A DNA stretch of 64,000 bases from assembly GCF_963675165.1 (NCBI RefSeq), contig NC_087382.1:5681963-5745962 (forward strand), given 5' to 3'. Both the position numbers and the translations under genes were made by a program. Numbering within the stretch: the first letter of the stretch is position 1; the number at the start of each line of letters is the position of its first letter. The stretch comes from Halichondria panicea (taxonomy: Eukaryota > Porifera > Demospongiae > Suberitida > Halichondriidae). The notes beneath the pieces were generated by a model that was given only the letters and a program-made list of their open reading frames with translations, had not been told where the DNA came from and made no database searches. Below are positions 12,008 through 25,000 of this stretch, one piece after another.

Positions 12008-15000
12008 TCAAAACACAGTAAAGCCAACGGTCAGCTGTATAAACAGAATTATACAAACAACGTGTTACAAATAATTATTACTGGTATAATATCTACCAAC
12101 GATATATACATGTACATACATCACCATCTTTTAGAGGGTGACCACACAATACAATTAATGTAGATGGGTGACCACAGCTGTGCACGTGGCTATACATTTA
12201 TCAAATTAATCGGTACTTAATAAAAGGCTTCCTGATTTAGCTAGAAGTACCCCCTACCTCAACATCTCCGAATGTTCTGTCATTGAACACAACGCCTACA
12301 GTGTGTCTGCCTCTAGATAACTCAACGGTACTGATCATGAACATCGGGAAGGCACCTGCATGTGGTAAAGTGGGGATTATGACTATAGTTATATTACGTA
12401 TATAGCTAGGAATACATGTATTGTGGTAAATCTTGGGTAGACCAACATAATGTGTATAGAGGTTGTAATAATTACATAGAGAGGTATCCTGTTACACATA
12501 ATTGTGTTGAACTCATGCAGTGGAGAACTCATTTGGCTGCCTTGTGCATGGCTTAATATGCACAGGATAATGCAATGTCAAATTAATCCAATCATTTTAG
12601 GGTACATAAACTAAAAGATATGGGGGACATTAGCTCAAAAACCAGTAAGGCAGGAATCCGCGAGTATAGATATATATACCTCAAATCATCTGTGCTAATA
12701 TTGTGTGTATGAGGGTATACTCACATTGTCGAAGAGGTGTTGTTCCATCTAGAAGACACTCTCGGACAGTTAACCTTTCTGCAATCTGATTGGACACACA
12801 GGTGATGTTGACACTAGGAACTAGATTAGATCGTGAAGAGCAGTTGACGAAAAAGGGAGCAATAAACTCAACCACCTCCTGTGTGGGTGTATGTGTGGTG
12901 TGTGTGTGGAGGAGACAATAGTGTCAGAAACTGTCGATGATTTTACCCTAAATCAACATTAGCTACTAGCTGTTGTGATTCCCTTTTAATGCACTACTGA
13001 AACTAGATTTCTATGGTATTAGTTCAGACCTACACACATTAGCCACAATTGTATGCATGCTTGCAGTCAGTCACACACTCTTATTGTATACACTTACAGT
13101 GGTAGATAGCCCAGTAGAGTCCACTAGGTCTAGAGTCAGTTCCTGGACTCCAGGGCGTATTCCTGTCTCCAGAACCGGGAATGTGAAACTGGGGAATCGA
13201 CCTGTATGAGAATAGAGAACATTCAGCGTAAAATATCTACGTCCACTGCTTTCCGACTTCTTCGCACAAATTAATTACTCCCGTTTGCTCACAGAATCGG
13301 TCGAGTGGAATAGCAGCTCCACTCCTTGGCTCAATGGTTCTACACCCGATGACCCTCACAGTGTCCCTGTTGGAGGTACACGTGACGAAGAAAGATGGTG
13401 CTCCTCCTGTACCTTCTGGCATAATAGTACAGCTGGCATCCAACTGGGAGTTCACTGCATATACCGGCCAGATACCAAATAAAAAAGCAAACTATTGAAT
13501 TACTCAACTACTGTAACTACGGTTTTAGAAAAAACAAATATGAACTTTCAAGAAATCCAATCCTAATGAAAGCTATATACAATGAACTAGATGTACTATT
13601 CTTAATTCCTTGTAACTCACATAGAATCTCTATTCTCCCTGGCATCTCTCTGAGGAGGAGGAACACATGCAATATTAACTTCAGCCAATAATTGTGTGAC
13701 TATAATTATTATAGTGCGTTTGATTTGTGAATGGCACGTCACTATACATGTATTAGTACTGGCAGACTTTGTACAACCAAACAATGCTTTCAACTTTAGC
13801 CATACACCTAACAGCTGCATGCCCTCAAAACACATCTATGCTAGCACTAATTACGTACAGCTAGTTGCCCTCACCTGCGTGTGCACGAGAGCAGTACATC
13901 GACCACAGTACTCACTAAGAGGTTGGGGGAGTCAATGTTATCCAAGGCCATGAGTAGTCTCTCGTCGCTATAGTCTAAGGGGGAAGGGGGGAGTCAGTAT
14001 CACTGAAATTGTGTGAGACACACAGACACGTACATATATAATACCGAATGTCCCGTGTATGCATGTGAACACTTAGGTATAATTATTAGAGTAGTTACAG
14101 ATCATAAAAATATGTATAGCATGAGGAGGGATCAAATTATGGACTGGCAAGGAAAAATACTATATAACCATACTGATGTTTTAGAGTTAATAACCTCCAC
14201 TTACTGCACGTCCTATTGGCAATGTTGGTTGATCTTGGACACTGTGGTAGAGTGAAATTATCGTCGTCTATGTCATTGACGGGGAGATTGAGAAGGTCAA
14301 AGGGTGTCGGGTTGAGCACCTCATCACACAGACGCTCATCGGGATTCTCCAGTGATTGTTCAAAGAAGGCCGTGGTTAGGTCGTACACAAGGAATCTCTG
14401 CTCCTCAGTTAGAGGTAGTATGCCCTATGGGGGGAGGGGGGAGGAAATCGGTTAAGATGGGTCAGTATTGTAGCTCGCACAAGAGGCATCATTTTCTTAT
14501 AATACTGTACACTGAGTGTGTGCAATATATATAGCATAATTATGATGTCTTGACTTACCCTGGGATTCACAATAAACTGCTTGTAGAACGCATTACAGCC
14601 AACCACAATTAGAGTACCTACAGAAGAATGGTCAATACTTAAATCCACTCGACAGAGAGAGTATTGTAGGGTCATCGGGTGAAAAACCATTACTACTTCC
14701 GATACCCTTTCCTATAATTATAAGCACTGTATGTACTGTCTTACCTGCTCCTTCAAACACAATCTGTTTCCATTTTCTGTCCCGGGCGGATCGTTTGAAA
14801 ATCTTGAAATTGCTGTTGGGGTCGAGTACTTTGAGTGCAAAGACCTGCTCACTTTCAATCATGTCCCTGCATAGCAGAGGTACATATAATTATGACTGTA
14901 ACTGCATGTACTGTACAGCATTGGCTTTTAATGGCAGTGCAGCAAAGGGCTGTGATTACCAATGGCTAGTGAGATCAGAGCAATGCAGTGAGACTGTGGT

Positions 15001-18000
15001 TGCACAGCGAATACATTTAAAGACGCTAAGTGATAACAGTAAAGTAGTGTATGTAACTGCCAAAAGCATATCCCATAGTTAGATCTATATACAATGTATG
15101 TGCTTGGTCAATTCGTGAAGCAGTGGGATAGAAAATAGAAAATCATAGTGTTGTTGAATGCGGATATAAAACTGTATACTTTAGTGTTTACCCTACTTGT
15201 CAAGCTTACTGGTTTGGTCCTGGTGAGATGGTCAACCGGTTGTTGGCATAAGTGAAGCTGCCTTCGAACTGAATGATAATGGTTTGGATCCTAAACAGCC
15301 ATGGATACCATCGTTGATACAGTGCAAGGTAGCCAGTTTGTCTGTAGTAGTCTGTGAAACTTTGTACATACTCTTTGTCATTTTGTAGACTGGTCTCCTG
15401 AAGAGGGGTCAAATGGGAGGACGTTAAATATTAATATTTTCATGTAACATAGAACACAAACAGATAGAGAAGAAAACTATTGAACTAATAGATCCAATGA
15501 AAGCAGAAGACAAAATACACAACCAAAACACACTAAGGGTGGTCAACTAATTGTTGATGGGTGAATTATTCAATTAAAAACTCACAAAATATTCAACTTG
15601 GTCAGTACTTCTCTTTCGTCTGCCAGTATTAGCTGTACATGGAAATATAAGTTCTTAATTAATGTGCAGAGCAGACAGCAATAACAGAATTTAGCAATTA
15701 ATAAATTTGTAGTTAGGTAGTTATTTGGCTTACTCGGTAACAAGAACGCAACATTATACTCCCTCACAACTAGATCATCACATACGCAGACAGTCCATAT
15801 TAGCTACGTAGACAACGATATTGCTATTACATACTACGTAGGTACATCACTCATGCATCCCATAATCTAACACCAGGCCTAGACAAAACCAGGAAGTGAG
15901 ATTACAAAACCAGGAAGTAGCAGCTTAACCAAAAATGGTTGAAAGAAACCAATTACTAAATTTGCACCTATACACCCACACTATAGAATAGTCTTTGTTA
16001 GCATAATCACCATGGCAGCACATGTGGGTGCTGCCATTTCTATGGCCTCTGTTGTGTACATAAACACTGGTGTTGACACACATGCACATGCAGGGGATGG
16101 CCACTGATGCACGATTCCTGTGTGGCCACAGGGCAGAGCCTCAACACGAGTAAAAGAATGCAATAACCCTAACCTTTACTGTACACAATATGTGTCTACG
16201 TTCTCATGCATAATTCAATTGAAATTAAGTAATGCAAGATTTGCTTTCAATTTCGCAAGTAAAAAGCACTCTCATGTAAGTAGCACTCTCATGTGAATAG
16301 CAAACATAACGATGGACATCGACACCTTCTAGAGACACTCAATAAAAGATAGAATTAGGCCTATCCAAGGCCTTGGTTCTTCGTAGATTCTGACCGGACA
16401 CATGGTGCCTATATTGTGCACATACAAGTATCTTAGCAACACTCACCGCTTCTATCCAGACAGGTGACTGTGGCTTTGAAACCCGGGAACCGTCTGTTGC
16501 TACTGGTACGAAAGATGACTTGAAAAACACCTACGTGGCACAATAACCATTATAACGTAGTCTGTGTATGAATACAGCACGAACTGTTTCTCTATAGGAA
16601 AATGAACGGGGGAGGGGTACAGGACAGAGAGTGCAATGTGTGTAAGCAGTTACATGCCTTAATCTATATTACTGAAAATCAGGCATTCAACACTTTTCCA
16701 CTCTAGAAATAGGGAAATAAGAAGTGACTACACTAACAGGTACTCAGTAGGATCGATATTATGCTCACTACTGTAGATATAGTTATTAGCGAGAGACGTT
16801 GAGTCTCCTAACCTGGAATGAGGAGCTCAGAATTCAACCCCGGGTCATTGCCACAACTTTCTGAACGTCCGAAGCTTCCACTGGGTACCACTTGTACATA
16901 ATCCACACATCTGCACAACAATAACAATAACAACGATAATTGCAATACTATACAAACTATGTATGCACAATTAATGTTGCATGGCTATAATAGTTTTATA
17001 TCATCTTCACACATGCAAGATCGGATACTTCGTACTCTCTGATACTGATAGTAGGTCACAATGTCCAGTATATAGGTTGAATAATTAACTAGGAACCTGG
17101 ATTACCGCTTACATTGTATTATAGCCTCATCATGAATAAAACAGTCATTCGTGCATGCAAAATGAATTAATATATTATCCCATTGCCGAAGTTTAGGACA
17201 GGCACCATAATTATTGCATTACAAAAATGTGGAGGTGGAAGTCCAAAAATTTATGGTTAGCTTTGAGTTTTTTTACATGGAAACTCGAAACCCGATATGG
17301 CGCAACAGCTGCTAATGGAAAACCATGCAGGAGAGAGATAATTGCAACAATCAAAGGAGATTCGACACAGACCCAAGTGAAGTGTCAGATAACTATATAT
17401 CTCTACATATTGTTGGTATTTTAGTTTACTTTGCACTCTCAAAAAGATATAGTACATGTACGACAGAGGCATATACGCTTGATTTGAAGACGTGTAACTT
17501 AAGTCATATATATAGTGTGAATAATTATTCTTACCTACGCTCATCTTCGACAGGGCAATTGGGTTCCTCCATAATGATCTCGGTGATGTTGAAGAATGCA
17601 TCGTGATTAGGGGGACAGTTGACATTGTACATGACAATCATCTGATTGCCATAGCTGCAAATGATATCGCTTTTTGTAACAATTAATTAGCAGAGAACTT
17701 TTTTCCTTGCCAAATGAATATTCGCTTCTAGTTATGTTAGAGCAAAATGCACATGCAAACAATACAGCATGAGCTATCACTGAAAAATCCTAAAGTACAT
17801 ATTCCACAAACCTTTCAGGGTCATCATCAATCTCAAAACCAGGTGAGAAGATGAACTTTAGTCGAGGGTCACCACCGAGGACTTGGATGTCCTTCACCTG
17901 ATGGTTTCTACGGCGAATGGAACATGTCGGACCGGCCAATATCCTGGTGCTGTATATTCCATATTCACTGCAAGTGTTATAGAGAGTGATAAGTATAGCA

Positions 18001-18528
18001 TAGTTCAAAGTGCAGTGCATATAAGCATATGTATACAGGGACGTATATTCCGCACTTGGAAACACAGCAATTATTACAGAGCAACAACGACATAGGCAAA
18101 GAATCTAGTCAACTGATTTTATAGAGTTACAAAATATCTCTTACTTTTCCTCGGGCATGTCTGTGGTTGCAGTGTGTCTGAAGCTGCATGGATTCACATC
18201 AATTCTGTTCAGCGCACAAGATTGCAATTGACCCTCCACTCTCTGGAGACTGTAGTTGGGAGAACAATATAATTATGTTGCAGCTAGTATACCAGCATGA
18301 TTGTGTATAGTTACTGAACCACTTATATACATAAAGCCTTACTGGAGTTGGATTGAAAACTCACAAATGCAGTAATAGAAGCAAGACACAAATACATATA
18401 ATACTTGCACATTTAATGTACAGTATACCTTTAATACACTGCTCAACGCTTAACCTATAATTATAAACTCACCAACATAGGGCAGCAATCAGCAAACATA
18501 GCCATAGGCCTCCTACAAGTACTCTCAT
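12008..18528 (-). CDS. Gene B2, secreted CUB-domain proprotein, full length
   Basis: About 19 exons and roughly 675 residues. Approximate exons: 18473-18528 (signal MRVLVGGLWLCLLIAALC), 18143-18250, 17813-17968, 17535-17657, 16812-16913, 16447-16535, 15735-15771, 15587-15632, 15207-15400, 14745-14872, 14557-14618, 14200-14425, 13918-13978, 13613-13690, 13270-13455, 13090-13200, 12722-12878, 12256-12355, 12008-12034. The CUB domain spans exons 3-6. It is followed by NTGRRKRSTDQ, a canonical dibasic processing site. The middle domain aligns exon by exon with A. Two C-terminal modules (FFVTCTSNRDTV and VNITCVSNQIAE) are each followed by a G-FP-F strand. The last exon encodes LTVGFTVF and a stop, matching VLLNFTV in A. 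Intron phases fit through the first nine exons. B differs from A by extra introns around the cleavage site and no TSTPPL repeat. Confidence 0.72.
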
Positions 18529-18595
18529 TCTGCACTAAGAACTGGAGCAGTAATGGAAAATCAAAAAATTGATAGCATTGAGCTAATAGACTGAG

Positions 18596-18603
18596 CTTTT
18601 ATA
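18596..18603 (-). promoter_or_regulatory. TATA box of gene B2
   Basis: TATAAAAG on the minus strand, 68 bp upstream of the B2 start codon, conserved with B1. Confidence 0.55.
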
Positions 18604-18996
18604 GGCACTGGCATGCTACAATTAATGTTTGGTGCTCACATAGTGCATTGCACAGCTGCATATTGCATTGGATGTGGTGACTATAAGTCACAACAACCAC
18701 ATTAAGAGCACTAGCAAGGCTTGTGGTTTCCCCTGCAAATACTGCAATAGGATGTGTGGCCCTGAGTCCAGGATGTCTGCAACACTTGATCATTACAATT
18801 ACACCCTTGCAAACGTTTACGCCATACAGAGTTTTCTTCAATTTTCATAGGGTAATACTGATTCCTTATAATAGAGCCATAGATGGAAGTGAGTAGACAC
18901 AGCAGTAAACAAGTTAGTTGCATTATGATGATGATGAAGCATTAACATAACATTACGTAATGATGGCACAATGAATATGACTGTTAACATGTGTAA
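18604..18996. other. Intergenic spacer between A2 and B2
   Basis: Colinear with the A1-B1 spacer. No further gene seen; the ORFs here are not conserved in frame between the two copies. Confidence 0.55.
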
Positions 18997-19002
18997 TTTA
19001 TT
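18997..19002 (-). terminator. Poly(A) signal of gene A2
   Basis: AATAAA on the minus strand shortly after the A2 stop codon, conserved with A1. Confidence 0.5.
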
Positions 19003-19056
19003 CTACAATTCGTCTCACTACTGCGAAGGGTCATCGTTCAAATATCCTTCATACGT

Positions 19057-22000
19057 TCATACTGTGAAGTTCAGTAAAACCTGTAAATGTACAAGAATAT
19101 AGGTAGAATTTATAGTTAGCACAGACAAACACGCATAACACTGCATATAAACTCGACTCTATGAGTTGAAGGGAATCAAACACTAGCTTGCAATTTGTAT
19201 ATTACCCTTGGATTACTTTAATTCAAGAGATATGCATGACAAGTCAAGATATATGTAGTACAAAGAAAATTTCACCTAGATTTAGGGAAGTGGGGATAAA
19301 AGATTAGTAATGTGAAAGCAAGGATAAATTTTTACAGTAAGGGAGGAGAGCAAGCAAAATGTCTAAATAATTATTGATAAGGTCAACAAATTTACCTCAG
19401 CAAACATCTGACCCGAGGAACTGAACCCGACATTCAACGTGTGGCTGCCTCGCTCGTATACTGTCGTATCAAACGAGAAATTAGGGTAGCCACCTGCATG
19501 TAAACAAAATTATGTTTAATTTGTATCTGCAATTGGCCCATTTTAGCATAAACAAAGAGTTGCTAATCGATAGTATGCAAAATTGAGACAAAAGAAACGA
19601 TTCACACTGTAGCTCTTGAAGAGTTCTGTCACAGTCATGTTGTGATCAGATATTAAAATTATTGAATATATAGCAAAACGGGAAGATACTTCCACGACTC
19701 TTAAAAAGAGCTCTACAAAACATGATTCAATATTAAAGGACTATAATAGGTATAGTTTTATACTGCTATTTTGAGCACTCACAAAACTGATCCTCTTCAA
19801 ACCTATCCACGATACAGCTAGTGGAGAATATGTCAGCATTGGTGTTGGAGTTGCAGGTGACAGACGCTTGTCCGCCCTCTAGAGGTAGCGACAAGTCACA
19901 GGTCACAGCAAATGGAGTGATAAAAGTTACCGTTGCCTAGTAGCAAGAGAACAAGAGCAAATATTAACTATGTGTACACATGCATGATCGTATAGTACCG
20001 TATAGAGGTATTTTTGAGGGCATGAATTTAACCAAGTGCGAAATTGCATTTTCTATACGAGTCCGCTACAAAAACTGGCTACCGTATATCTTTTAATTTA
20101 TCGGACAGCAAAAAATAATTATTTTGGAAATTGTCCGGGTATAATTGGAACAGATTTTTATAGAGCATGCGAAGTGTCCGGAATAATTAGAACAAGCAAG
20201 CAGCTGCGTGCGAGTTAGCTAGGTTTAATAGAACAGTGTGCGACTGAATAGTTGCACTAGCTATCTAAAACTAGCTACACAAAGCTATATATCGTATAGC
20301 GGGTAATTTTCGGGGGACAAAATATTCGTGGTTCAGCAATATTGAGACATTTCGTGGGTGATATTTTCGTGGTTGCTGCTTGCACTGCAGGTAAAGGTAG
20401 GCAAGGTCGCTTATTCATGGGTAAAATATTCGTGGTCAGACCTCCAACCACGAAAACCACGAATATTTTGCCCCACGAAAATTACACGCTATACGGTAAC
20501 TGCAGCACTCTAAGTCTTATACTTGCCGTCTATGAATGTAAATCAACTTTTCAAGGTATTGTCCGGATTTAGAACAAATGTAATATTAAAGCACTGGAGT
20601 GTCCGTTGTATTAGAACAACGAAAATTGCCCAAAAGAGTGTCAGATAAATTAGAAGATATACGGTATTCACAAAACCAGCCAATCTATGGAAAAATTTGA
20701 CCCTCGAAAATTAACTCATGTGTGAATCTGTGAAAGGACTAAAGAATAGACACACTTGTTAGACACTTGAATGTACTACAATAGTCAATCATGTGACTGT
20801 ATGGGCTGCTCTATCTAGCAGCTACTAGGTCAGCTGAGCATTCTGACTAGCCGCTTTAACTGTGCACATAATTATGATAATATACATAAGCAACTTGGTC
20901 ATGTCGAAACCTTATTACACGTTGAAGTACAGTCAACCACAACTATGCATGTACTGTGTGTTTCTTTCTAATAATGCAATTAGTGGTCATGGTTGACACT
21001 TCACCTTTAAACTACAGTCAACCACCCTGTGTAGAAAACATATAATCAACCATATAGAGTGTACACGGGACCACATGATAGGCTCTGAGGTCAACATTAT
21101 TTTCTACTTTTGCTTTATGAGTAACAGGAAAAGACACACTTTAATTATGCACACTTACAACACAGAGAGTCTATAACTGCATAAGATGAGAGATGAGAGG
21201 GATTGAACTCAAAACCACGAAGGATATGGAAAACCCAGCAAAGCACTTGAAATTATTAACCTGGACAACAGACTTCCACATCTGAGACCCACGCAAGGCT
21301 CAGAGGAGGTTCGACACGTATTATAATGTTTTAATTACGGAGGAAATGTGTGCATGGAAAGATAATTATAGTAGCTATCCTAGCTAAGCCAAAAGACGTA
21401 CTGCAAACGATTGTAGCACTCCATACTAGTAGTTAAAAATACCCAGGTAGCATATAGTCACGCTAGAAGCATTAATGAGCCAGAAACTTAATTATATATA
21501 GGCACACATTTCGAGTTGAATGGAAGCTGTCCATACGGCTATTGTCAGCTTTCACTCTGTTCAGACGATTGTCATCCACACTGTTGCAGGCTGTGAGTCT
21601 GTTAGCATAGCAGGCTAAGGGTAGCTATCAGAATGCTATCAGACTTAGATGGGCTAGAAACCTTCAATCGAGCTTTCTATCTACTTCCTTCAATCCATTC
21701 CGTTCGTTGTCACGCCATTGTTTTACTGAGCATATACATTGTTATCCAAGCCCCTAGATACCCTCGGATGGTTAGCGCATGCGCAAGCAGTCGATACCAG
21801 GCCCACTCTCAGAAGAAGTGCGGCCTGGGGCCCTGAATGATTGTTATCTCCAGGTCAGTACCATGCATGTACGTAATCTCACCGTGTTTTCAAATCCAAA
21901 CCCATCTACAAACGTCACATCCAGTCTATGGCTTCCAAGCATAATGCCCGCTCCCACCAGAGGAATCGTGAACCTGGGGTACCGACCTGGGGGAGGGTCA

Positions 22001-25000
22001 AGAGATTTTGCTAAGGCAGATCAAAAGTTGTAAAATAAATCTAGATCTATGTACGAAACACATTAAAATGTAAGTAGTAAGGTCGGCTCATGACGGGTGG
22101 TGTATAGTATAAGCTTCATGCTGCTTATCACCCAGTGCATGGTCATAGAAAATTATGGAAGCACTCAAACAGACACACTAAACATAGTAACAATGCAGGT
22201 GCTCCTGAGTGTCTTGACTGTGTCCAGAGTGGACTGTGTGACTGTCTAGCTAGCTAAACATCTTTAGCACATGGTTGTTACATCTCTGGTTTTACATAAT
22301 TCATCTTGTAGGTTAATGATCTTTACCTATAATATTCATATCTCACAACATTCACTTCACACATGCACTAATGGGAACTAACAGAAGTTAGACTCCAGTC
22401 CATCCAGAAAACATTCAGATATTACAATCACTTCATCAGCCTCTCCAAGCCGATTAGACGCACACATTACGCCAACGCTCACATTAACCGGTGTGATTGA
22501 GCAAAATATCATCAGGCCCTCTGACGGAGGAGTGGATGTGAGGGGAGGAGTAGACGTGGGGAGAGGAGTAGACGTGAGGGGAGGAGTAGATGTAAGGGGA
22601 GGAGTGGACGTGAGGGGAGGAGTAGATGTAAGGGGAGGAGTAGACGTAAGGGGAGGAGTGGACGTGAGAGGAGGAGTGGACGTGAGGGGAGGAGTGGACG
22701 TGAGGGGAGGAGTGGACGTGAGAGGAGGAGTGGACGTAAGGGGAGGAGTGGATGTGAGGGGAGGAGTGGACGTGAGGGGAGGAGTGGACGTGGGTGCTGC
22801 AGAAGCTGGGATTTAAAAACTTGCAAGTATGGATAAAAACAAGATTACAAAAACTTGTAGGCTGTAGGTTTAGAGTGAACGACTGACACTGACAGTGAGT
22901 ATGGTCATAAATTTTTAGTGAAGACTTACGAGACAATGTAGCACGCAGATTGTCAATCCTCCCAGGTTGAGATCTATGAGTGTATACGAGATAGAGAGAG
23001 GGATAAGCTATGGTTATAAAGTATGTCCTTACCGGTCAGTACAGGCCATGATAACGTCGACTAGTTGCCTGATGACCAAGTTGGTAGCTTCTGTACTGTT
23101 GAGCACCAGGAATAGATCAGCATCAGTAAAGTCTATAAATGAGATTAAGCATAATACAGACTACTAACACAGTCATATAACAGTACACTCGAGTACAGAA
23201 AGTCAGCTTTATAGTTAATGCTGTAACAGTCACTACTCTTTCAAATTAAGTGATACACACCACTTTCTCACTATTATTATAACTATAACAATGTTGTTAT
23301 TAAGGTCTTATACTTATTGATATGCACTGAAATCATTGCAATATACGTAGGTATAGATTGTAAATGTAAAGAACAACGGGCTTGAAATATCGACAAATTG
23401 TTTTACAACTCCTATATCCTACCAAATGACTCACTGCAAAGGTCAGGGGTGATGTTCCCTGGTGACGGACATTCTGGAGGCTCAGTCTCAGTGATGGGAG
23501 AGGTGGGAAATACAATGCCTGACAGAAGCTCCTCAAAATTGATTGGCGGTGGATCTAGTAGCTCGTCACACAATCGTTCCACATCTTCTTCTAAATTGAA
23601 GTTGTCGAACAAAGATGTGCTCAGTTGATTAATAATACGTCTCTCGTCTTCATTGGCTGGAAGGATGCCCTGAATGTCATCAAGTAATACAATGAACGTC
23701 ACTTATTAAGTTTGTGTACAGTCTGTAAAGTGCCAGTTAATCTCATGCCATGAGACACCAAAAATAAATTTAATCATGCACTCAGTGAGTCCTTGCATGC
23801 TTCATTACTTCAGTTATAAAGTAAGTTGCCATTCTAATAAGTATAGAGGCAAAACAAGTTAACCTTGGCATTCAAGGGACTTATGTATATATCATATGTT
23901 GACAGTTGGCAAAGCCTTTTATTCACACTGCTAATGCACTTAGAAAGATTTAGTAGGACTAGTGCCACCAAGTGAGAGCACGCAGCGCAGGAAGCACCAA
24001 AATAAAAGAGCTGTTTTGGTATGGTGGAATTTACGATATCCATAACAGAGCCCATAAAAATGCAGCCTCGGCCCTGATAACAACAAATACAATTCATATA
24101 CGCGTTGGCTTCTTACCCTGGGATCAATCAGGAACATTGCGAAGTAAACATGTTCTCCAACAACCACAAGAAAACCTATAGTGTGTGTGTGTCACAATAA
24201 TTATGTGTGTGCATGTGTGCATGGGTGTATATGTGATCTTGAGTCATGTGTGTGTACGTGAGTTTATACAACTGATCATGAATTATGATTCTCCAAATGG
24301 ACAGTATTTGGATAAATGAAGATTGCATAATAGATCATCACAACACAGCTGTACCTGGGCCACTGAAGGTGGGAGCAGTTTCTCTGAACTCGTCAATTAC
24401 TCCATCACCATCAAACGTATGCACAAAGAGGACATCATTGAAGCTGCATGGTAAAGTACAGGTGCCTTATACGATGGTCAAGCACAGGTGTTTCATACTA
24501 CATTCTACATTACATAAAATGTTGGAAGCAGCTAATGCAGAGTGTTTATTTACATGAAACTGAGTGAGCATAATATTATGTACATAATAATGTGGGTATA
24601 GGGCAATGGTTGTGTATAATTTATATACAGGTTGAGACTTATTGTTGTACACTAATACCTTCGTCGCACAATATTTTGCCCATCAATTGTGAAAACTCTG
24701 TTCTCAAACGTCAATGTAGTGCCAAAAGGAATTGTTAGGTCCTCAAATCTCAGCTCAGCTCCTTGTCTTCGAAATCTTCCAATTTTTTTATCCTTCATCA
24801 TTTTCAATGTCTCCAGTCTTCTTTTCCAATCGTTCTCCTGCATGTGATTAATAATAATATCACAAAGCTACAGCTTAAAATATTAAAAGCTGCAGCTTGC
24901 ATCATGCAGCTTCAATACAAGTTATAATAGCCACTGATCTGCTGAATTCCTCACAAAATCTTCGAGATCTCTTCTTCTTCTTCTTCCAGTGCCACCACTA

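Noticed and set aside
20342-20572. 76-codon ORF in an A2 intron
   Set aside because: Lies inside the nested MITE and is absent from A1.
22484-22936. Long Ser/His/Pro and Gly/Val/Asp ORFs on both strands
   Set aside because: They are other frames of the 18-bp coding repeat of A2. Only the TSTPPL frame agrees with A1 and the flanking exon.
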